64,000 nt of DNA, taken from NCBI GenBank assembly GCA_002162955.1, contig MABD01000026.1, positions 1-64,000 of the forward strand. Direction: 5' to 3'. The notes under the pieces are model-generated. The model saw nothing but the letters and a program-made list of their open reading frames with translations. It was not told the DNA's origin and ran no database searches. This stretch comes from Gammaproteobacteria bacterium 45_16_T64 (GTDB lineage: Bacteria > Pseudomonadota > Gammaproteobacteria > Pseudomonadales > Ketobacteraceae). Below, piece after piece: positions 24,145-32,789 of this stretch. The position numbers and the translations under genes were made by a program. Numbering within the stretch: the first letter of the stretch is position 1; each line of letters opens with the position of its first letter.

Positions 24145-25086
24145 TTATGATGCCAATTGTTTTCTATGGGCGTTCAAATGTGTTACTGACGCGAGAGGGC
24201 TAATGTGTTCCCCCGATTTTTTCAATAGTTCTCTCATTTCTTCCGAGACAACATAAGGGGCATCTTCCGCTACAAAGTGTCCTACGCCTTGGATGAATCG
24301 AAGGTGTGCACCGTCTATGGCTTGTGCTAGAACTGTCGCATTGGCGGGCTTGCAGTAAGAGTCTGAAGAGCCGAATAGGATACTACACGGGGTTTGAAGT
24401 CGTTTAAGTTCACTTCGCAAGTGGTGCAGGTGTGATACCGCTGACGGGAACTGATGAAGAACATTGGTAAGCGCTTCTCTAGCGTTGGGATCTTCGTAAG
24501 GTGCGCAATAGTGGCCTATATCTTCACTGCATACCGGCGATGAAAACTCATGCTGCCAGATACGCTTAAGACGTTCACCTTGCATCGTCCAATCAATGAT
24601 CTTATTCCCGACTTGAGGTAACGCGCCAGCAATTGCTATCAGTGGGGGGCGAAAATGCTCAACATAAATTGAGGTATTAAGCAGTAACAGGGACTTGATG
24701 CGGTTTTTATGCTGAACGGACCAGCTCAAACCGATTGGTCCACCGATATCATGAAGTATTAGGTGAAAACGTTGATCCAGACCAATAACTTGATCAATAA
24801 ATTCTTCTAGCCATAAGGTGTAAGAATCTAGGTTTAGATTCCATGAACAGTGTTTTTGCGAGTGACCAAATCCAGGTAAATCTGGTGCAATAATGCGTGC
24901 GTTAAATGCTAAGTCATCAATAACATTACGATACATAAAGTTAGATGTGGCTAAACCATGCAAGCAAATAACGATAGGGGTATTTGAGGGCGCGTCAGGA
25001 TTTGTATCTATGTAGGCTGTATGGCAACCGCGAGCGATAACACTATGGAGGGTTTGTTCATGGTGAACTGGATGGCCATTTTGCAT
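24145..25086 (-). CDS. alpha/beta hydrolase with Asp nucleophile, haloalkane dehalogenase/epoxide hydrolase-like
   Basis: The start is set at ATG 25086 because AGAGGT lies 6 nt before it; GTG 25140 would add 18 residues. The 313-residue protein has the oxyanion HGLATSNFMYRNV, the strand/turn PDLPGFGHSQK, and the nucleophile elbow LILHDIGGPIGL, with Asp (D113) where lipases have Ser. The base is in GVGHFVAEDAP. An Asp elbow with PDLPGFG and GGPIGL is typical of haloalkane dehalogenases and epoxide hydrolases. The halide-stabilising Trp next to the nucleophile in HDWGG is Ile here, which weakens a dehalogenase call. It is in one leftward run with the acyltransferase and DISM genes. Confidence 0.82.
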   Translation of the reverse strand: MQNGHPVHHEQTLHSVIARGCHTAYIDTNPDAPSNTPIVICLHGLATSNFMYRNVIDDLAFNARIIAPDLPGFGHSQKHCSWNLNLDSYTLWLEEFIDQVIGLDQRFHLILHDIGGPIGLSWSVQHKNRIKSLLLLNTSIYVEHFRPPLIAIAGALPQVGNKIIDWTMQGERLKRIWQHEFSSPVCSEDIGHYCAPYEDPNAREALTNVLHQFPSAVSHLHHLRSELKRLQTPCSILFGSSDSYCKPANATVLAQAIDGAHLRFIQGVGHFVAEDAPYVVSEEMRELLKKSGEHISPLASVTHLNAHRKQLAS

Positions 25087-25152
25087 TACTTTACCTCTAG
25101 ATGCCCAAATAAAATCATGAGTACCATCAAAGTAAAGCACAATTGCTGAGGT

Positions 25153-26277
25153 TTACTGTGTTCCCGGATCGAAAGAATCGAACAATTTACGCCTAAAGCT
25201 CCCTGACTTATTGCGGATTAGAATAACGCCAAAGCCAATCATGACGAGTGAAATAACGAGTAGTGTTGTTTGCCAGCCAGTGGTGGGTTTGACTCCTGAT
25301 ATCTCTAAGACCCCTAATAACAGTAGGTGTAGGACATAGATAAGTAAGGCATGCTGCCCAATAGTGTTGAGCACCTGCGTCCATCGATTGTTATAGCGTG
25401 TAAATATCACTACCAGTAGCGCTAGCACCAAAGTTAACGTGCCCGTAACCCGTAATGCAAAAATGGAGGAATGGTTCCAGAATTGAACTCTGACTTTGGT
25501 GGGCGTGACATCACCTAGTCCTAGTGCGTATTGAAAGGAGTGAATCACAGAGCTAACAGGGTCCCCTGGAAATAGCTGGAATTGGCTTTTTACCGTAAAA
25601 ATCCAGGGATAGGATTGGATCATTGTTAATATTCCAACAAAGCACCCGATAGCAGCGCTAATGAATAACCCCCTAGTGCCATGGCGCTGAAAAATAATAC
25701 CAATAATGGCCCCAATAAAGGTCATACAAAGTAGTGGGATTGCGCCACCTGCGCCAGCATTGAGGCCGATGATGCTGGTTTTTGACTGCTCTAAATAATA
25801 GGCCAACAGCAACGTGACAATAGTGGCAACTGTTAGACTGAAGATTGGCTTCGGGCCAGTGAGTAGTATGCCACTGATGGCCATTGAGACAGCAATGATG
25901 GAAAGTATTCCTGACGATACAAATAGGTCGGGAAATTGCAGCCCATTATCACCCACAAAAAATAGGACAGAAATACCATAAAGAAGGAATAACTTTGTAG
26001 GCAAAGCGAGCAACCAGCGGCGCTTGTGGGCGGAGGATAGATTCGAGCTTTGTTTAAATAGTGATAACGTGAGACTGAAGCCTGAAATAAACAAAAATTG
26101 AGCGGAAATGATGGGTTCGATATGAATAAAGAAGAGCAAGCATTGATCCCATAGGGATGCCGTATGGGGGGCTCGCATGAGTGCCGTAAAATTACTTTGG
26201 ATACGAATGCTGTGCGCAATGATCATCATAATAACGGCAATGGCACGAAATATATTCAAACCGGTAATTGAAGGCAT
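25153..26277 (-). CDS. multi-TM acyltransferase-like membrane protein (DUF1624/YeiB-like)
   Basis: The 374-residue protein has about ten hydrophobic segments. The N-terminus carries the signature of membrane O-/N-acetyltransferases of the heparan-glucosaminide type: GLNIFRAIAVIMMIIAHSIRI, with the conserved R and H, and a later FLFISGFSLTLS. No soluble domain is present. It may acetylate an envelope polymer. It starts a leftward run that continues into the hydrolase, 66 nt away. The 129-nt stretch upstream (26278-26406) has no gene. Confidence 0.75.
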   Translation of the reverse strand: MPSITGLNIFRAIAVIMMIIAHSIRIQSNFTALMRAPHTASLWDQCLLFFIHIEPIISAQFLFISGFSLTLSLFKQSSNLSSAHKRRWLLALPTKLFLLYGISVLFFVGDNGLQFPDLFVSSGILSIIAVSMAISGILLTGPKPIFSLTVATIVTLLLAYYLEQSKTSIIGLNAGAGGAIPLLCMTFIGAIIGIIFQRHGTRGLFISAAIGCFVGILTMIQSYPWIFTVKSQFQLFPGDPVSSVIHSFQYALGLGDVTPTKVRVQFWNHSSIFALRVTGTLTLVLALLVVIFTRYNNRWTQVLNTIGQHALLIYVLHLLLLGVLEISGVKPTTGWQTTLLVISLVMIGFGVILIRNKSGSFRRKLFDSFDPGTQ

Positions 26278-26406
26278 AAAGTGAGCGAGTTACGTTATCA
26301 GTGGTAATGACAGGCGCTGTTAGATACGGGCGCCGAATGCAGCCATTGAAGCGACTAATTCCGCAAGAGTCAATGGCGTGCAGGCAGAAATGGCGTAAAT
26401 GAGAAC

Positions 26407-27369
26407 TTAGGTTAGTTGATTCAGTACTTGGAGTGTGGCGTGCTCTTTACCGCCTGCCCTGGCGGTATCTAGGTAGTTCTTCATATACAGTTTAGTTTGG
26501 TCTTTTACCTTCGTGAAATGCGCTTCAAAGTAGGTTTCGATATCCATTGGCATTACATGGGGGGCCAGGCGTAACAATGCCTTTATCACCGCAGGAGAAA
26601 TTAACCGCAGTGGAAAAGGTCGCCTTACCTGATGTTGAGCTTCTAAAGAAGCAAATATCTCCTGAATAGACTGCGTTAATTGCTTTAGCAGCGGAGCATC
26701 TTTAGTTAACGAATCAAATTTCCATTGGCTAGATTCCAAAGCAGTTAAGAACGCCATTAAAAATGCGGTGGGGAATAAAGATTGTTCACCCACACTCTTT
26801 GACGATTTTGCTGCGATCTGACTTTCCAAAAAGGTCTTGATGACCTCTTGGCGCCGATTCATTTGGCCAGAGAATGGCGTGGGCATGAAAGGCGGGAGCC
26901 AGTAGGCGATACCGGGAATGTCAACATTTTCAGTCGCAAGTGGTGCACCATAGCTAATCAGTGTAATCATGCCTTCTACAATTTGTTCCTTAGGAAAGGT
27001 CTCTCGTAGGCGCTCCAAATCCTGCACACTAGGTTGCAGCATAATAACGGTGGGTTTCCCTTGGAGAGCCTCCTGAAACCCACTGAAGTCGAAAGACTGC
27101 AGTGCGGTCGAAGATATGCACAGGTAAACCTGATCCCAATTGTGCTGGTGCACCTCTTCGTAAGTCGAAATCAGGGAATATTGAGTAAAACGTATTGGCC
27201 TGTTAAGGCTCTTATCTTGATTAAGGTGGTAGAGAATAGACCCTTTTGACATCTCATCTAGGTATTTTTCTCGAACAAAAAACGTTACCTGATGCCCAGC
27301 ATCAGCAAAGTGTTTACCGTAAACAAGGCCTACTGCGCCAGCACCAATAATGAGTATCTCTTTTTTCAT
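26407..27369 (-). CDS. ketopantoate reductase (PanE/ApbA)-like oxidoreductase
   Basis: The 320-residue protein starts at ATG 27369 behind AAGGA. The N-terminus is a Rossmann fold with GAGAVGLVYGKHFADAGHQV, then strand VTFFVRE, as in ApbA/PanE. The C-terminal half is helical and diverges from true PanE; the catalytic Lys/Asn/Glu pattern is not clear. It is 29 nt behind an SDR gene in the same direction, so both probably act on one carbonyl substrate. It may be a homologue with another substrate rather than a pantothenate enzyme. Confidence 0.82.
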   Translation of the reverse strand: MKKEILIIGAGAVGLVYGKHFADAGHQVTFFVREKYLDEMSKGSILYHLNQDKSLNRPIRFTQYSLISTYEEVHQHNWDQVYLCISSTALQSFDFSGFQEALQGKPTVIMLQPSVQDLERLRETFPKEQIVEGMITLISYGAPLATENVDIPGIAYWLPPFMPTPFSGQMNRRQEVIKTFLESQIAAKSSKSVGEQSLFPTAFLMAFLTALESSQWKFDSLTKDAPLLKQLTQSIQEIFASLEAQHQVRRPFPLRLISPAVIKALLRLAPHVMPMDIETYFEAHFTKVKDQTKLYMKNYLDTARAGGKEHATLQVLNQLT

Positions 27370-27398
27370 TGTATTGTCCTTTCTTCTTAATACCCAGA

Positions 27399-28181
27399 CT
27401 ATTTAGTGGCTGCTTCACCGATGAGAGCTTGTAAATTACGCGGTACTACCCTCAGGCCTGCCATGGATAATTTATATAATATCCCGGGCACGTTTACCGC
27501 ATTACCTTTGGCCATTGCTCGCAGACCTGATTTTGCGACAGCATCACTGGTCATTATGGCGTGACGTCGCATGCCTGAGATTTCTTGCCCGGATATGTCC
27601 ATAAATTCGGTGGCGGTGCCGCCGGGACATAGGGTGGTCACATTAATTCCAAACGCGGATAGCTCTTTGTTAAGAGATTCGCCCAAGCTGAGTACGAATG
27701 CTTTGGACGCAGCATACGTTGAAAACTGTGGGATAGGCATAAAGCCAGCAATTGATGCGACGAGTAATACGTAACCAGAGCCCTTTTGCTTCATGTCTGC
27801 TGTGTAGAGGTAAGTCAGCTCTGTAAAGGTTGTGGTTAACAGGTGCATCATATGTAGGTGGGTTTCCAGGGGAGTATCATGGAAAGGACCGTGTTTTGCG
27901 TAACCTGCATTATTGATAAGGATGTCTACATGAAGGTGTAGCGCTTTAGTTTTTTCATAGAGTGCTTGGCCTGAGCCATCCACCGCCAAATCATGACTAA
28001 TAACCGTGACGGTGATGCCGAATTCTGGCTCTAACGTGTCTTTTAGTATTTGCAGCTTATCTTCCCGTCTAGCGACTAAGATAAGGTTGGCACCTGCTTT
28101 TGCTAATTGATGGGTGATTGATTCGCCAATGCCGCTGGATGCCCCAGTGATTAGGGCGGTTTTACCTGCAAATTTGTTCAT
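27399..28181 (-). CDS. short-chain dehydrogenase/reductase
   Basis: The start is ATG 28181, behind AAAAGG, giving 260 residues; an upstream open stretch to 28319 is not coding-like. It has TALITGASSGIG (cofactor loop), NNAGYAKHG, serine in VASIAGF, and YAASK as the catalytic Tyr-Lys. LVARREDKL suggests NADP preference. The SDR type resembles the YqjQ/DltE-like short-chain group. It is the first gene of a leftward pair with a PanE-like gene, and it diverges from an ArsR-type regulator across a perfect palindrome, suggesting control by that regulator. Confidence 0.88.
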   Translation of the reverse strand: MNKFAGKTALITGASSGIGESITHQLAKAGANLILVARREDKLQILKDTLEPEFGITVTVISHDLAVDGSGQALYEKTKALHLHVDILINNAGYAKHGPFHDTPLETHLHMMHLLTTTFTELTYLYTADMKQKGSGYVLLVASIAGFMPIPQFSTYAASKAFVLSLGESLNKELSAFGINVTTLCPGGTATEFMDISGQEISGMRRHAIMTSDAVAKSGLRAMAKGNAVNVPGILYKLSMAGLRVVPRNLQALIGEAATK

Positions 28182-28245
28182 TATGGACCTTTTATTTTGC
28201 TCTGAATGAAATATAATCAATTCGATGGTTGTAAAAATATCGTTC

Positions 28246-28265
28246 AGTTTGATGAATGTCAAACT
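28246..28265. promoter_or_regulatory. AGTTTGA-N6-TCAAACT palindrome, probable ArsR-type operator
   Basis: AGTTTGA (28246-28252) and TCAAACT (28259-28265) form a perfect 20-bp dyad in the divergent promoter between the SDR gene and the ArsR-type gene. Size and position suit a dimeric winged-helix regulator. It lies 65 nt from the SDR start and 91 nt from the regulator start. Confidence 0.6.
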
Positions 28266-28356
28266 ATATGTTTGAGAGAATGCCCATTCCCCTTTAGAAT
28301 GGCGCCTCATTGTGTCCATGTGAACAAATCTGGGCTAAGAGTATTAGGATTCTTGT

Positions 28357-28710
28357 ATGTGCGAAGTAACTGTGGCTAAACTAAAACGAATGGCGAAAGC
28401 TTTTAAGGCGCTATCTAATCCCAACCGATTGCAGATCTACTTAGAGATTATTGATCAGCGTAGTAAGCGGGTAGAAGGGCAATTGGAAGCAGGGTGTGGT
28501 ATTGCGGAGTGTATTGCCAAACTGAACATTGGTGCACCCACGGTGTCTCATCATGTGAAAGAGCTAGTGAATGCCGATCTTATATCGGTGGAGCGTAACG
28601 GTAAATTTATGACCTGTTTTTTAAATGAATCCATGTACAACGAATTGAGAGAGTTTTTTGATGGGAAAACCCTCTTTAAAGGGTCAGGCCTTTTATCAAC
28701 AAGCCGCTAA
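28357..28710 (+). CDS. ArsR/SmtB-family winged-helix regulator
   Basis: The 117-residue protein starts at ATG 28357 behind AGGA. It shows the ArsR pattern FKALSNPNRLQIYLEII, a helix-turn-helix (GAPTVSHHVKELVNADLI) and a wing (SVERNGKFMTCFL). Cysteines C2, C47 and C51 (GCGIAEC) replace the classic CVC metal site, so it may sense an organic or redox signal rather than arsenic. It is divergent from an SDR/PanE-like pair, the likely target. The end overlaps the 5' region of the YdbH-like reading frame. Confidence 0.88.
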   Translation: MCEVTVAKLKRMAKAFKALSNPNRLQIYLEIIDQRSKRVEGQLEAGCGIAECIAKLNIGAPTVSHHVKELVNADLISVERNGKFMTCFLNESMYNELREFFDGKTLFKGSGLLSTSR

Positions 28711-28766
28711 ACAGAGGACGCTCTACATTAACCCCCCTTGTCGTTATCACGATCATTGTTGCTGGA

Positions 28767-30710
28767 TTGGTTGGCATTACGCAGTGGTCGAAAACAAAAA
28801 TACTTTCCGAAATAACACATGAGCTTGCCCAGCTTGATGTGTTTAATCCCCAGTTAAGAGGGGTCTCTTTGCGTATGATTGGCGCTCATATCGATGAGTT
28901 GTCCTTTGATGTTGAGCGCAACAATAAGCGTTATTCAGTGGTATTCCAAGATGTAAGTGTGCTGAGTTCGATGGCATCTATCCGCTTGCGCCGGATTGAT
29001 ACAATGGGGGTTGGTCATGCGAGTATACGTATAGAGCCTCTAGAGATGCTTACTGCGATACCTTCCAGTACAGCGGATTTACAGGTTAGCGATGTTCCAA
29101 TACCGTCCGATCTTTTTGTGATGTTACCTGTTGCTGAGGTTGATATTCGACACTATGAAATCGATGTTGCTCAGCATCAATTGAAAATCGAGAGCACCTC
29201 AAACCTCACGATTGACCGCAACGCACTCGAGACCTCGATCCGGATGACGGCACCTTCGGTTCCCATCATTGAAATCGGCATCAGGTTAACCGAGAGCAAT
29301 CAATTGCATCTGACTGGAAAAGTCTTGTTAAGTGGCGATAGTGATGATCAACAACCTTTAAGGATTGTTGTGGACTGCCAAGTTGCAGGGCATTATCAAG
29401 CGTTAGACATCACACTTAATGGTGATATTAACATTGCTCAATTACGGTCCTTATTATTGCTTCCTGCCGTCGAGCAATATATGGCCAAATTACCGGGATA
29501 TGATAAGTGGCAAGGCGTTCTTGATGACGGTAAAGGGCAGGCTGTTTTTTCTCTGGAAACATCACTTCCCTTGTCGACGGTGCCTATTCCTCGCGCTAAG
29601 AATCGCGAATTACTAGAGACCATCTGGGCAACAGGAAGCCTTAAAGGACGTACGGATATTCATTTTTCGAATGCCTCTAAAGGAGTTGAACTCAAGGCGC
29701 ATGCGGATTTAACGACGGTAAATGGCCTTGTGATAGGTATTGAACAATTGTCTCTTGATTCAGGCTATATTCAGCAACAAGCGGATACACTGGTTAGCAA
29801 TCCTGTTATTTTCGATCAAGGTTCATTACTTATGTCTGCAACGTTTACGTTGGCCAGCGATTCATTAATCAATTGGTCTTCACTGAAGAACCCGATAGCG
29901 GCGGTTAATGGCGTAGGTCGTGTTCAGCTCAACAGTGCTGATATTGCTCTTGAAGAAGTTGCAATTATGGGAGTTGAGGGCGATATGTCGATTAGCAAGC
30001 AAGGAACACTGGTGTCTTTTTCCACTAAGCCGGTATCAATTGAGACAGTTGACTTTGGGATGCAGGCAAGCAAGGTTGTGAGTGGCATTGCGGGAGAAAT
30101 GGATATCACCAGCGGTCAGTATTCTATCCGTGTTGCGGATACATCGTTAGAACTATTGGGTGGTCAGATCTCAATTGCGCCATTTCCAGTCACCGGGCCG
30201 ACGTTGAAAACCTCCATGAAGGTGACATTAGAGGCAATTGATTTGGCGAAAGTGTTGGAATTACAAGGATCAAGTGAGTTACATGGTGAAGGAGTATTAG
30301 GTGGTGTGTTGCCGATATCGATCAATGCTGGAGCGGTTGAAATATTGGGTGGCGAGCTATCTAGCGGCGATATAAACGGCAGTTTACCCGCAGGTCGTAT
30401 TCAATATCAACGCAATGCGGGCGCTGATGCGGTTGCTCAATCAGACCCTTCTCAACAAGTAGATTTCTTATTACAGGCGATGGAAGATTTTCAATATACG
30501 TCTCTGCTCACTGAAGTCACTCTGTATGCACCAGATAATTTGTTACTAGGCGTTAGCCTTAGAGGATCCAACTCAAAGGTTGAGAACGGCAGAGCTATCC
30601 ACTTAAACTTAAATTTAGAACAGAACATAAACCCATTGATTCGGACGCTGATTCTGCAAAGTCAGCTTAACAATAACCTTTTGAACCAATACCAAGAGCA
30701 ACATAAATAG
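28767..30710 (+). CDS. ydbH: YdbH-like intermembrane lipid-transport protein (5' end unresolved)
   Basis: The ~647-residue product is identified by its size, its long beta-strand-rich repetitive body and the two genes behind it, which are YnbE- and YdbL-like. YdbH is an AsmA/TamB-like bridge carrying phospholipids from inner to outer membrane. The coordinate given is the first standard start, TTG 28767, but the expected membrane anchor lies upstream in the same frame (PLVVITIIVAGLVGITQW, from ~28734), where no ATG/GTG/TTG exists back to the stop at 28677. An ATG at 28661 in another frame would join this frame if the C6 run at 28732-28737 had one base less. Possible explanations are a sequence error, a frameshift or an ATC start at 28695. 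Confidence 0.83.
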   Translation: MVGITQWSKTKILSEITHELAQLDVFNPQLRGVSLRMIGAHIDELSFDVERNNKRYSVVFQDVSVLSSMASIRLRRIDTMGVGHASIRIEPLEMLTAIPSSTADLQVSDVPIPSDLFVMLPVAEVDIRHYEIDVAQHQLKIESTSNLTIDRNALETSIRMTAPSVPIIEIGIRLTESNQLHLTGKVLLSGDSDDQQPLRIVVDCQVAGHYQALDITLNGDINIAQLRSLLLLPAVEQYMAKLPGYDKWQGVLDDGKGQAVFSLETSLPLSTVPIPRAKNRELLETIWATGSLKGRTDIHFSNASKGVELKAHADLTTVNGLVIGIEQLSLDSGYIQQQADTLVSNPVIFDQGSLLMSATFTLASDSLINWSSLKNPIAAVNGVGRVQLNSADIALEEVAIMGVEGDMSISKQGTLVSFSTKPVSIETVDFGMQASKVVSGIAGEMDITSGQYSIRVADTSLELLGGQISIAPFPVTGPTLKTSMKVTLEAIDLAKVLELQGSSELHGEGVLGGVLPISINAGAVEILGGELSSGDINGSLPAGRIQYQRNAGADAVAQSDPSQQVDFLLQAMEDFQYTSLLTEVTLYAPDNLLLGVSLRGSNSKVENGRAIHLNLNLEQNINPLIRTLILQSQLNNNLLNQYQEQHK

Positions 30711-30720
30711 GAAATAAGTC

Positions 30721-30906
30721 ATGAAAAAACGATGGCTATATAGTGTTTTACTTATAGTTTCCGTGTCAGCCTGTACCCCAACAGTGAGAGTTGCGGCGGA
30801 CAAACCGATTACTATCAATCTAAACGTGAAGATTGAGCACGAGATCCGCGTGAAAGTAGATAAAGAGCTAGATGATCTGTTTGCAAATGATAGCGAACTT
30901 TTTTGA
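30721..30906 (+). CDS. ynbE: YnbE-like outer-membrane lipoprotein
   Basis: The 61-residue lipoprotein has a signal peptide with lipobox VSAC (Cys 19), then PTVRVAADKPITINLNVKIEHEIRVKV, the signature of YnbE. The family forms the outer-membrane partner of YdbH in E. coli, with beta-strand augmentation. Residues after the lipobox are short and polar. It starts 10 nt behind the YdbH-like gene and 21 nt before the YdbL-like gene, which fits the known three-gene operon. The ATG has an AGGAAATAAG site upstream. Confidence 0.88.
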   Translation: MKKRWLYSVLLIVSVSACTPTVRVAADKPITINLNVKIEHEIRVKVDKELDDLFANDSELF

Positions 30907-30927
30907 TTTTAGAGAGGAGGCAATACC

Positions 30928-31215
30928 ATGAACAATACACTCAAAATGATAAAACACGGTGCCGCAGTGATGGCCTTAATTGCTGTTACCTCAAGCGCAT
31001 GGGCGCTTGATCTAAAAGACGCAAAAGCCAGCGGAGCAGTGAAAGAAAAAGGTAATGGTTACCTGGTTGTTGTCAGTGAGACGAATAAAGATGCAGTAGC
31101 CTTAGTTAAGGATGTTAACGGTAAACGAAAGGCGAAGTATGCTGATATTGCAAAGAGAAATAATATTTCGTTAGGGTCAGTTGAAAAACAGGCCGCAAAA
31201 AAGCTTAGCCAGTAG
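30928..31215 (+). CDS. ydbL: YdbL-like periplasmic protein (DUF1318)
   Basis: The 95-residue protein has a signal peptide ending at SSAWA (residue 26). The DUF1318 sequence follows: LKDAKASGAVKEKGNGYLVV, then VALVKDVNGKRKAKYADIAKRNN. YdbL is a periplasmic factor that modulates the YdbH-YnbE bridge. It follows AGAGAGGAGG, a strong ribosome site. It closes the operon; the 303-nt gap after it has no clear terminator, although T-rich stretches occur from 31250. Confidence 0.9.
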   Translation: MNNTLKMIKHGAAVMALIAVTSSAWALDLKDAKASGAVKEKGNGYLVVVSETNKDAVALVKDVNGKRKAKYADIAKRNNISLGSVEKQAAKKLSQ

Positions 31216-31518
31216 ATCTTAGGGCGTTTCAACAATTCTTTACATTGGAACGCTCGTGCTTTTCTTGCGAGTGCTTTTGACGATGTTCGTTTCATTTTAT
31301 CGTACTTTTAGTGTCATTTTTACGACACTTTCGCATTGCTTGTGCAAATTAATTGCGTAACACGCTTAATTCATTGATTTTTGTCCAATTAATTACTTTT
31401 CATTTTCTTGCAATAATAAAACTTCCCCCATATATTTAAATGACCACTGAGTCGAATGTAGCCTTTCTAGGTTAGGCGAAAAAACTCTGAGTAGATGCGA
31501 AACGTGTGAGGTTACTCA
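31216..31518. other. 303-bp intergenic region, AT rich
   Basis: I find no gene here. It is strongly AT rich from 31290 to 31445, with runs such as TTAATTACTTTTCATTTTC, and probably holds the promoter of the serine-hydrolase gene. No operator of the TAGTCA-TGACC type seen further right was found. Confidence 0.5.
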
Positions 31519-32769
31519 ATGATAAAAGGGCATGTAGATCCTAATTTCTCAAAAGTTGCGAGTTTATTTGAAAAGCTGATTCCCCAGCGAAACCCTGGTG
31601 GAGCCGCGCTTTGTGTTTATCACTGTGGCAAGCCAGTTGTCGATATTTGGGCTGGCACAAAAAATAAGGTAGGTGACGCATTTGACGAGAACACGTTAGC
31701 GCTTTCATTTTCGACCACCAAAGGTATTGCCTCGACGGTTTTGCATATCCTCGCGGACCGGGGGTTGATTGATTACGACGCGCCTATTGCAACGTACTGG
31801 AGGGAGTTTGGTCAGGCGGGAAAACATGACATAACCGTTCGTCATTTGCTCTGTCATGAGTCCGGTATGTACGACATACATAGTTTACTTGACCACTCTA
31901 GCCAAATGCACAATTGGGATACAGTGATCAAAAAAATTGAAGTGAGCAGGCCTGCGCATAAACCTGGCGTGCGTAACGGTTACCATGGTTTGACCTATGG
32001 TTATTTGGTAGGGGAACTTATTCAGAGAGTGACGGGTAAATCTTTTGCTCAAGTGTTAAAGGAAGAGTTGGCGGACCCGTTAGAACTAGATGGGCTATTT
32101 GTGGGGGTGCCGAATGAGGAATTATATCGTCGGGCAGATTTGATTAGCCATATTATTCCTGAGAAAACCGTTTCCAAAGCATCAAAATTTAATGCCGCTA
32201 AATCATTAAATTTGAAATCCATTATTCTTAAACAAGTCATCGCGGGCGCAATTAGATTAACGGGTGCTAATCCAAATGACATTCGTGCGGGCTTACTTCC
32301 GAAAGGTATGTCGACGTTTGATTTTAATTCAGTGGCGACAGCCCAGTCCTGTATGCCATCTATGAATGGTATGTTTACCGCGCGATCTTTAGCCGCAGTC
32401 TACAGTATGTTGGCAAACCAAGGCGTAGCCAATGGGCATCGTTTTATGTCGGAGTCAACGATACGTAAGGCGGCAACGATTCAGAATATTCGACGAGATA
32501 GCGTTGTGCCAATTCCTATGCGGTGGCGTTTGGGTTATCACCGTGTGTTTACCACTGGACCTAAAACTCCCCATGCTTTTGGCCATTTTGGTTATGGAGG
32601 TTCGGGCGCTTGGTGTGATCCTAGTCGTCAGCTGGCGGTGGCGATGACCGTCAATAGTGGACTTGGGACACCGTTCGGAGACTCGCGTTTAGCAAGGGTT
32701 AACGGTGTTGTGATTCGTGCAGCAGAAAAATTAGCTCATAATAAATCAACGGTATTGGGATATAACTAA
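31519..32769 (+). CDS. beta-lactamase-fold serine hydrolase (class C-like esterase)
   Basis: The 416-residue protein has no signal peptide. It belongs to the serine beta-lactamase/EstB esterase family: S65-T-T-K68 (SFSTTKG) is the SxxK motif, YGYLVGELIQRVTG holds the Tyr base region, and HFGYGGSGAWCDP is the C-terminal HxG-type motif. The AVAMTVNSG strand closes the active-site sheet. Most cytoplasmic members cleave short esters or lactones rather than beta-lactams. It points to the convergent SDR gene across a 12-bp hairpin, and may contribute to the neighbouring catabolic locus, but it has no copy of the shared operator. Confidence 0.85.
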   Translation: MIKGHVDPNFSKVASLFEKLIPQRNPGGAALCVYHCGKPVVDIWAGTKNKVGDAFDENTLALSFSTTKGIASTVLHILADRGLIDYDAPIATYWREFGQAGKHDITVRHLLCHESGMYDIHSLLDHSSQMHNWDTVIKKIEVSRPAHKPGVRNGYHGLTYGYLVGELIQRVTGKSFAQVLKEELADPLELDGLFVGVPNEELYRRADLISHIIPEKTVSKASKFNAAKSLNLKSIILKQVIAGAIRLTGANPNDIRAGLLPKGMSTFDFNSVATAQSCMPSMNGMFTARSLAAVYSMLANQGVANGHRFMSESTIRKAATIQNIRRDSVVPIPMRWRLGYHRVFTTGPKTPHAFGHFGYGGSGAWCDPSRQLAVAMTVNSGLGTPFGDSRLARVNGVVIRAAEKLAHNKSTVLGYN

Positions 32770-32780
32770 TCCCAATACCG
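32750..32780. terminator. 12-bp hairpin between convergent genes
   Basis: CGGTATTGGGAT (32750-32761) and ATCCCAATACCG (32769-32780) pair perfectly. The stop of the hydrolase gene lies in the loop, and the SDR stop is 10 nt away. The minus-strand side is followed by TTGATTTATTATG. It probably works as a bidirectional terminator. Confidence 0.65.
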
Positions 32781-32789
32781 TAATAACAA

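Noticed and set aside
31519-32769. Serine hydrolase as an antibiotic-resistance beta-lactamase
   Set aside because: No signal peptide, and the sequence pattern is EstB-esterase-like; resistance is not supported.
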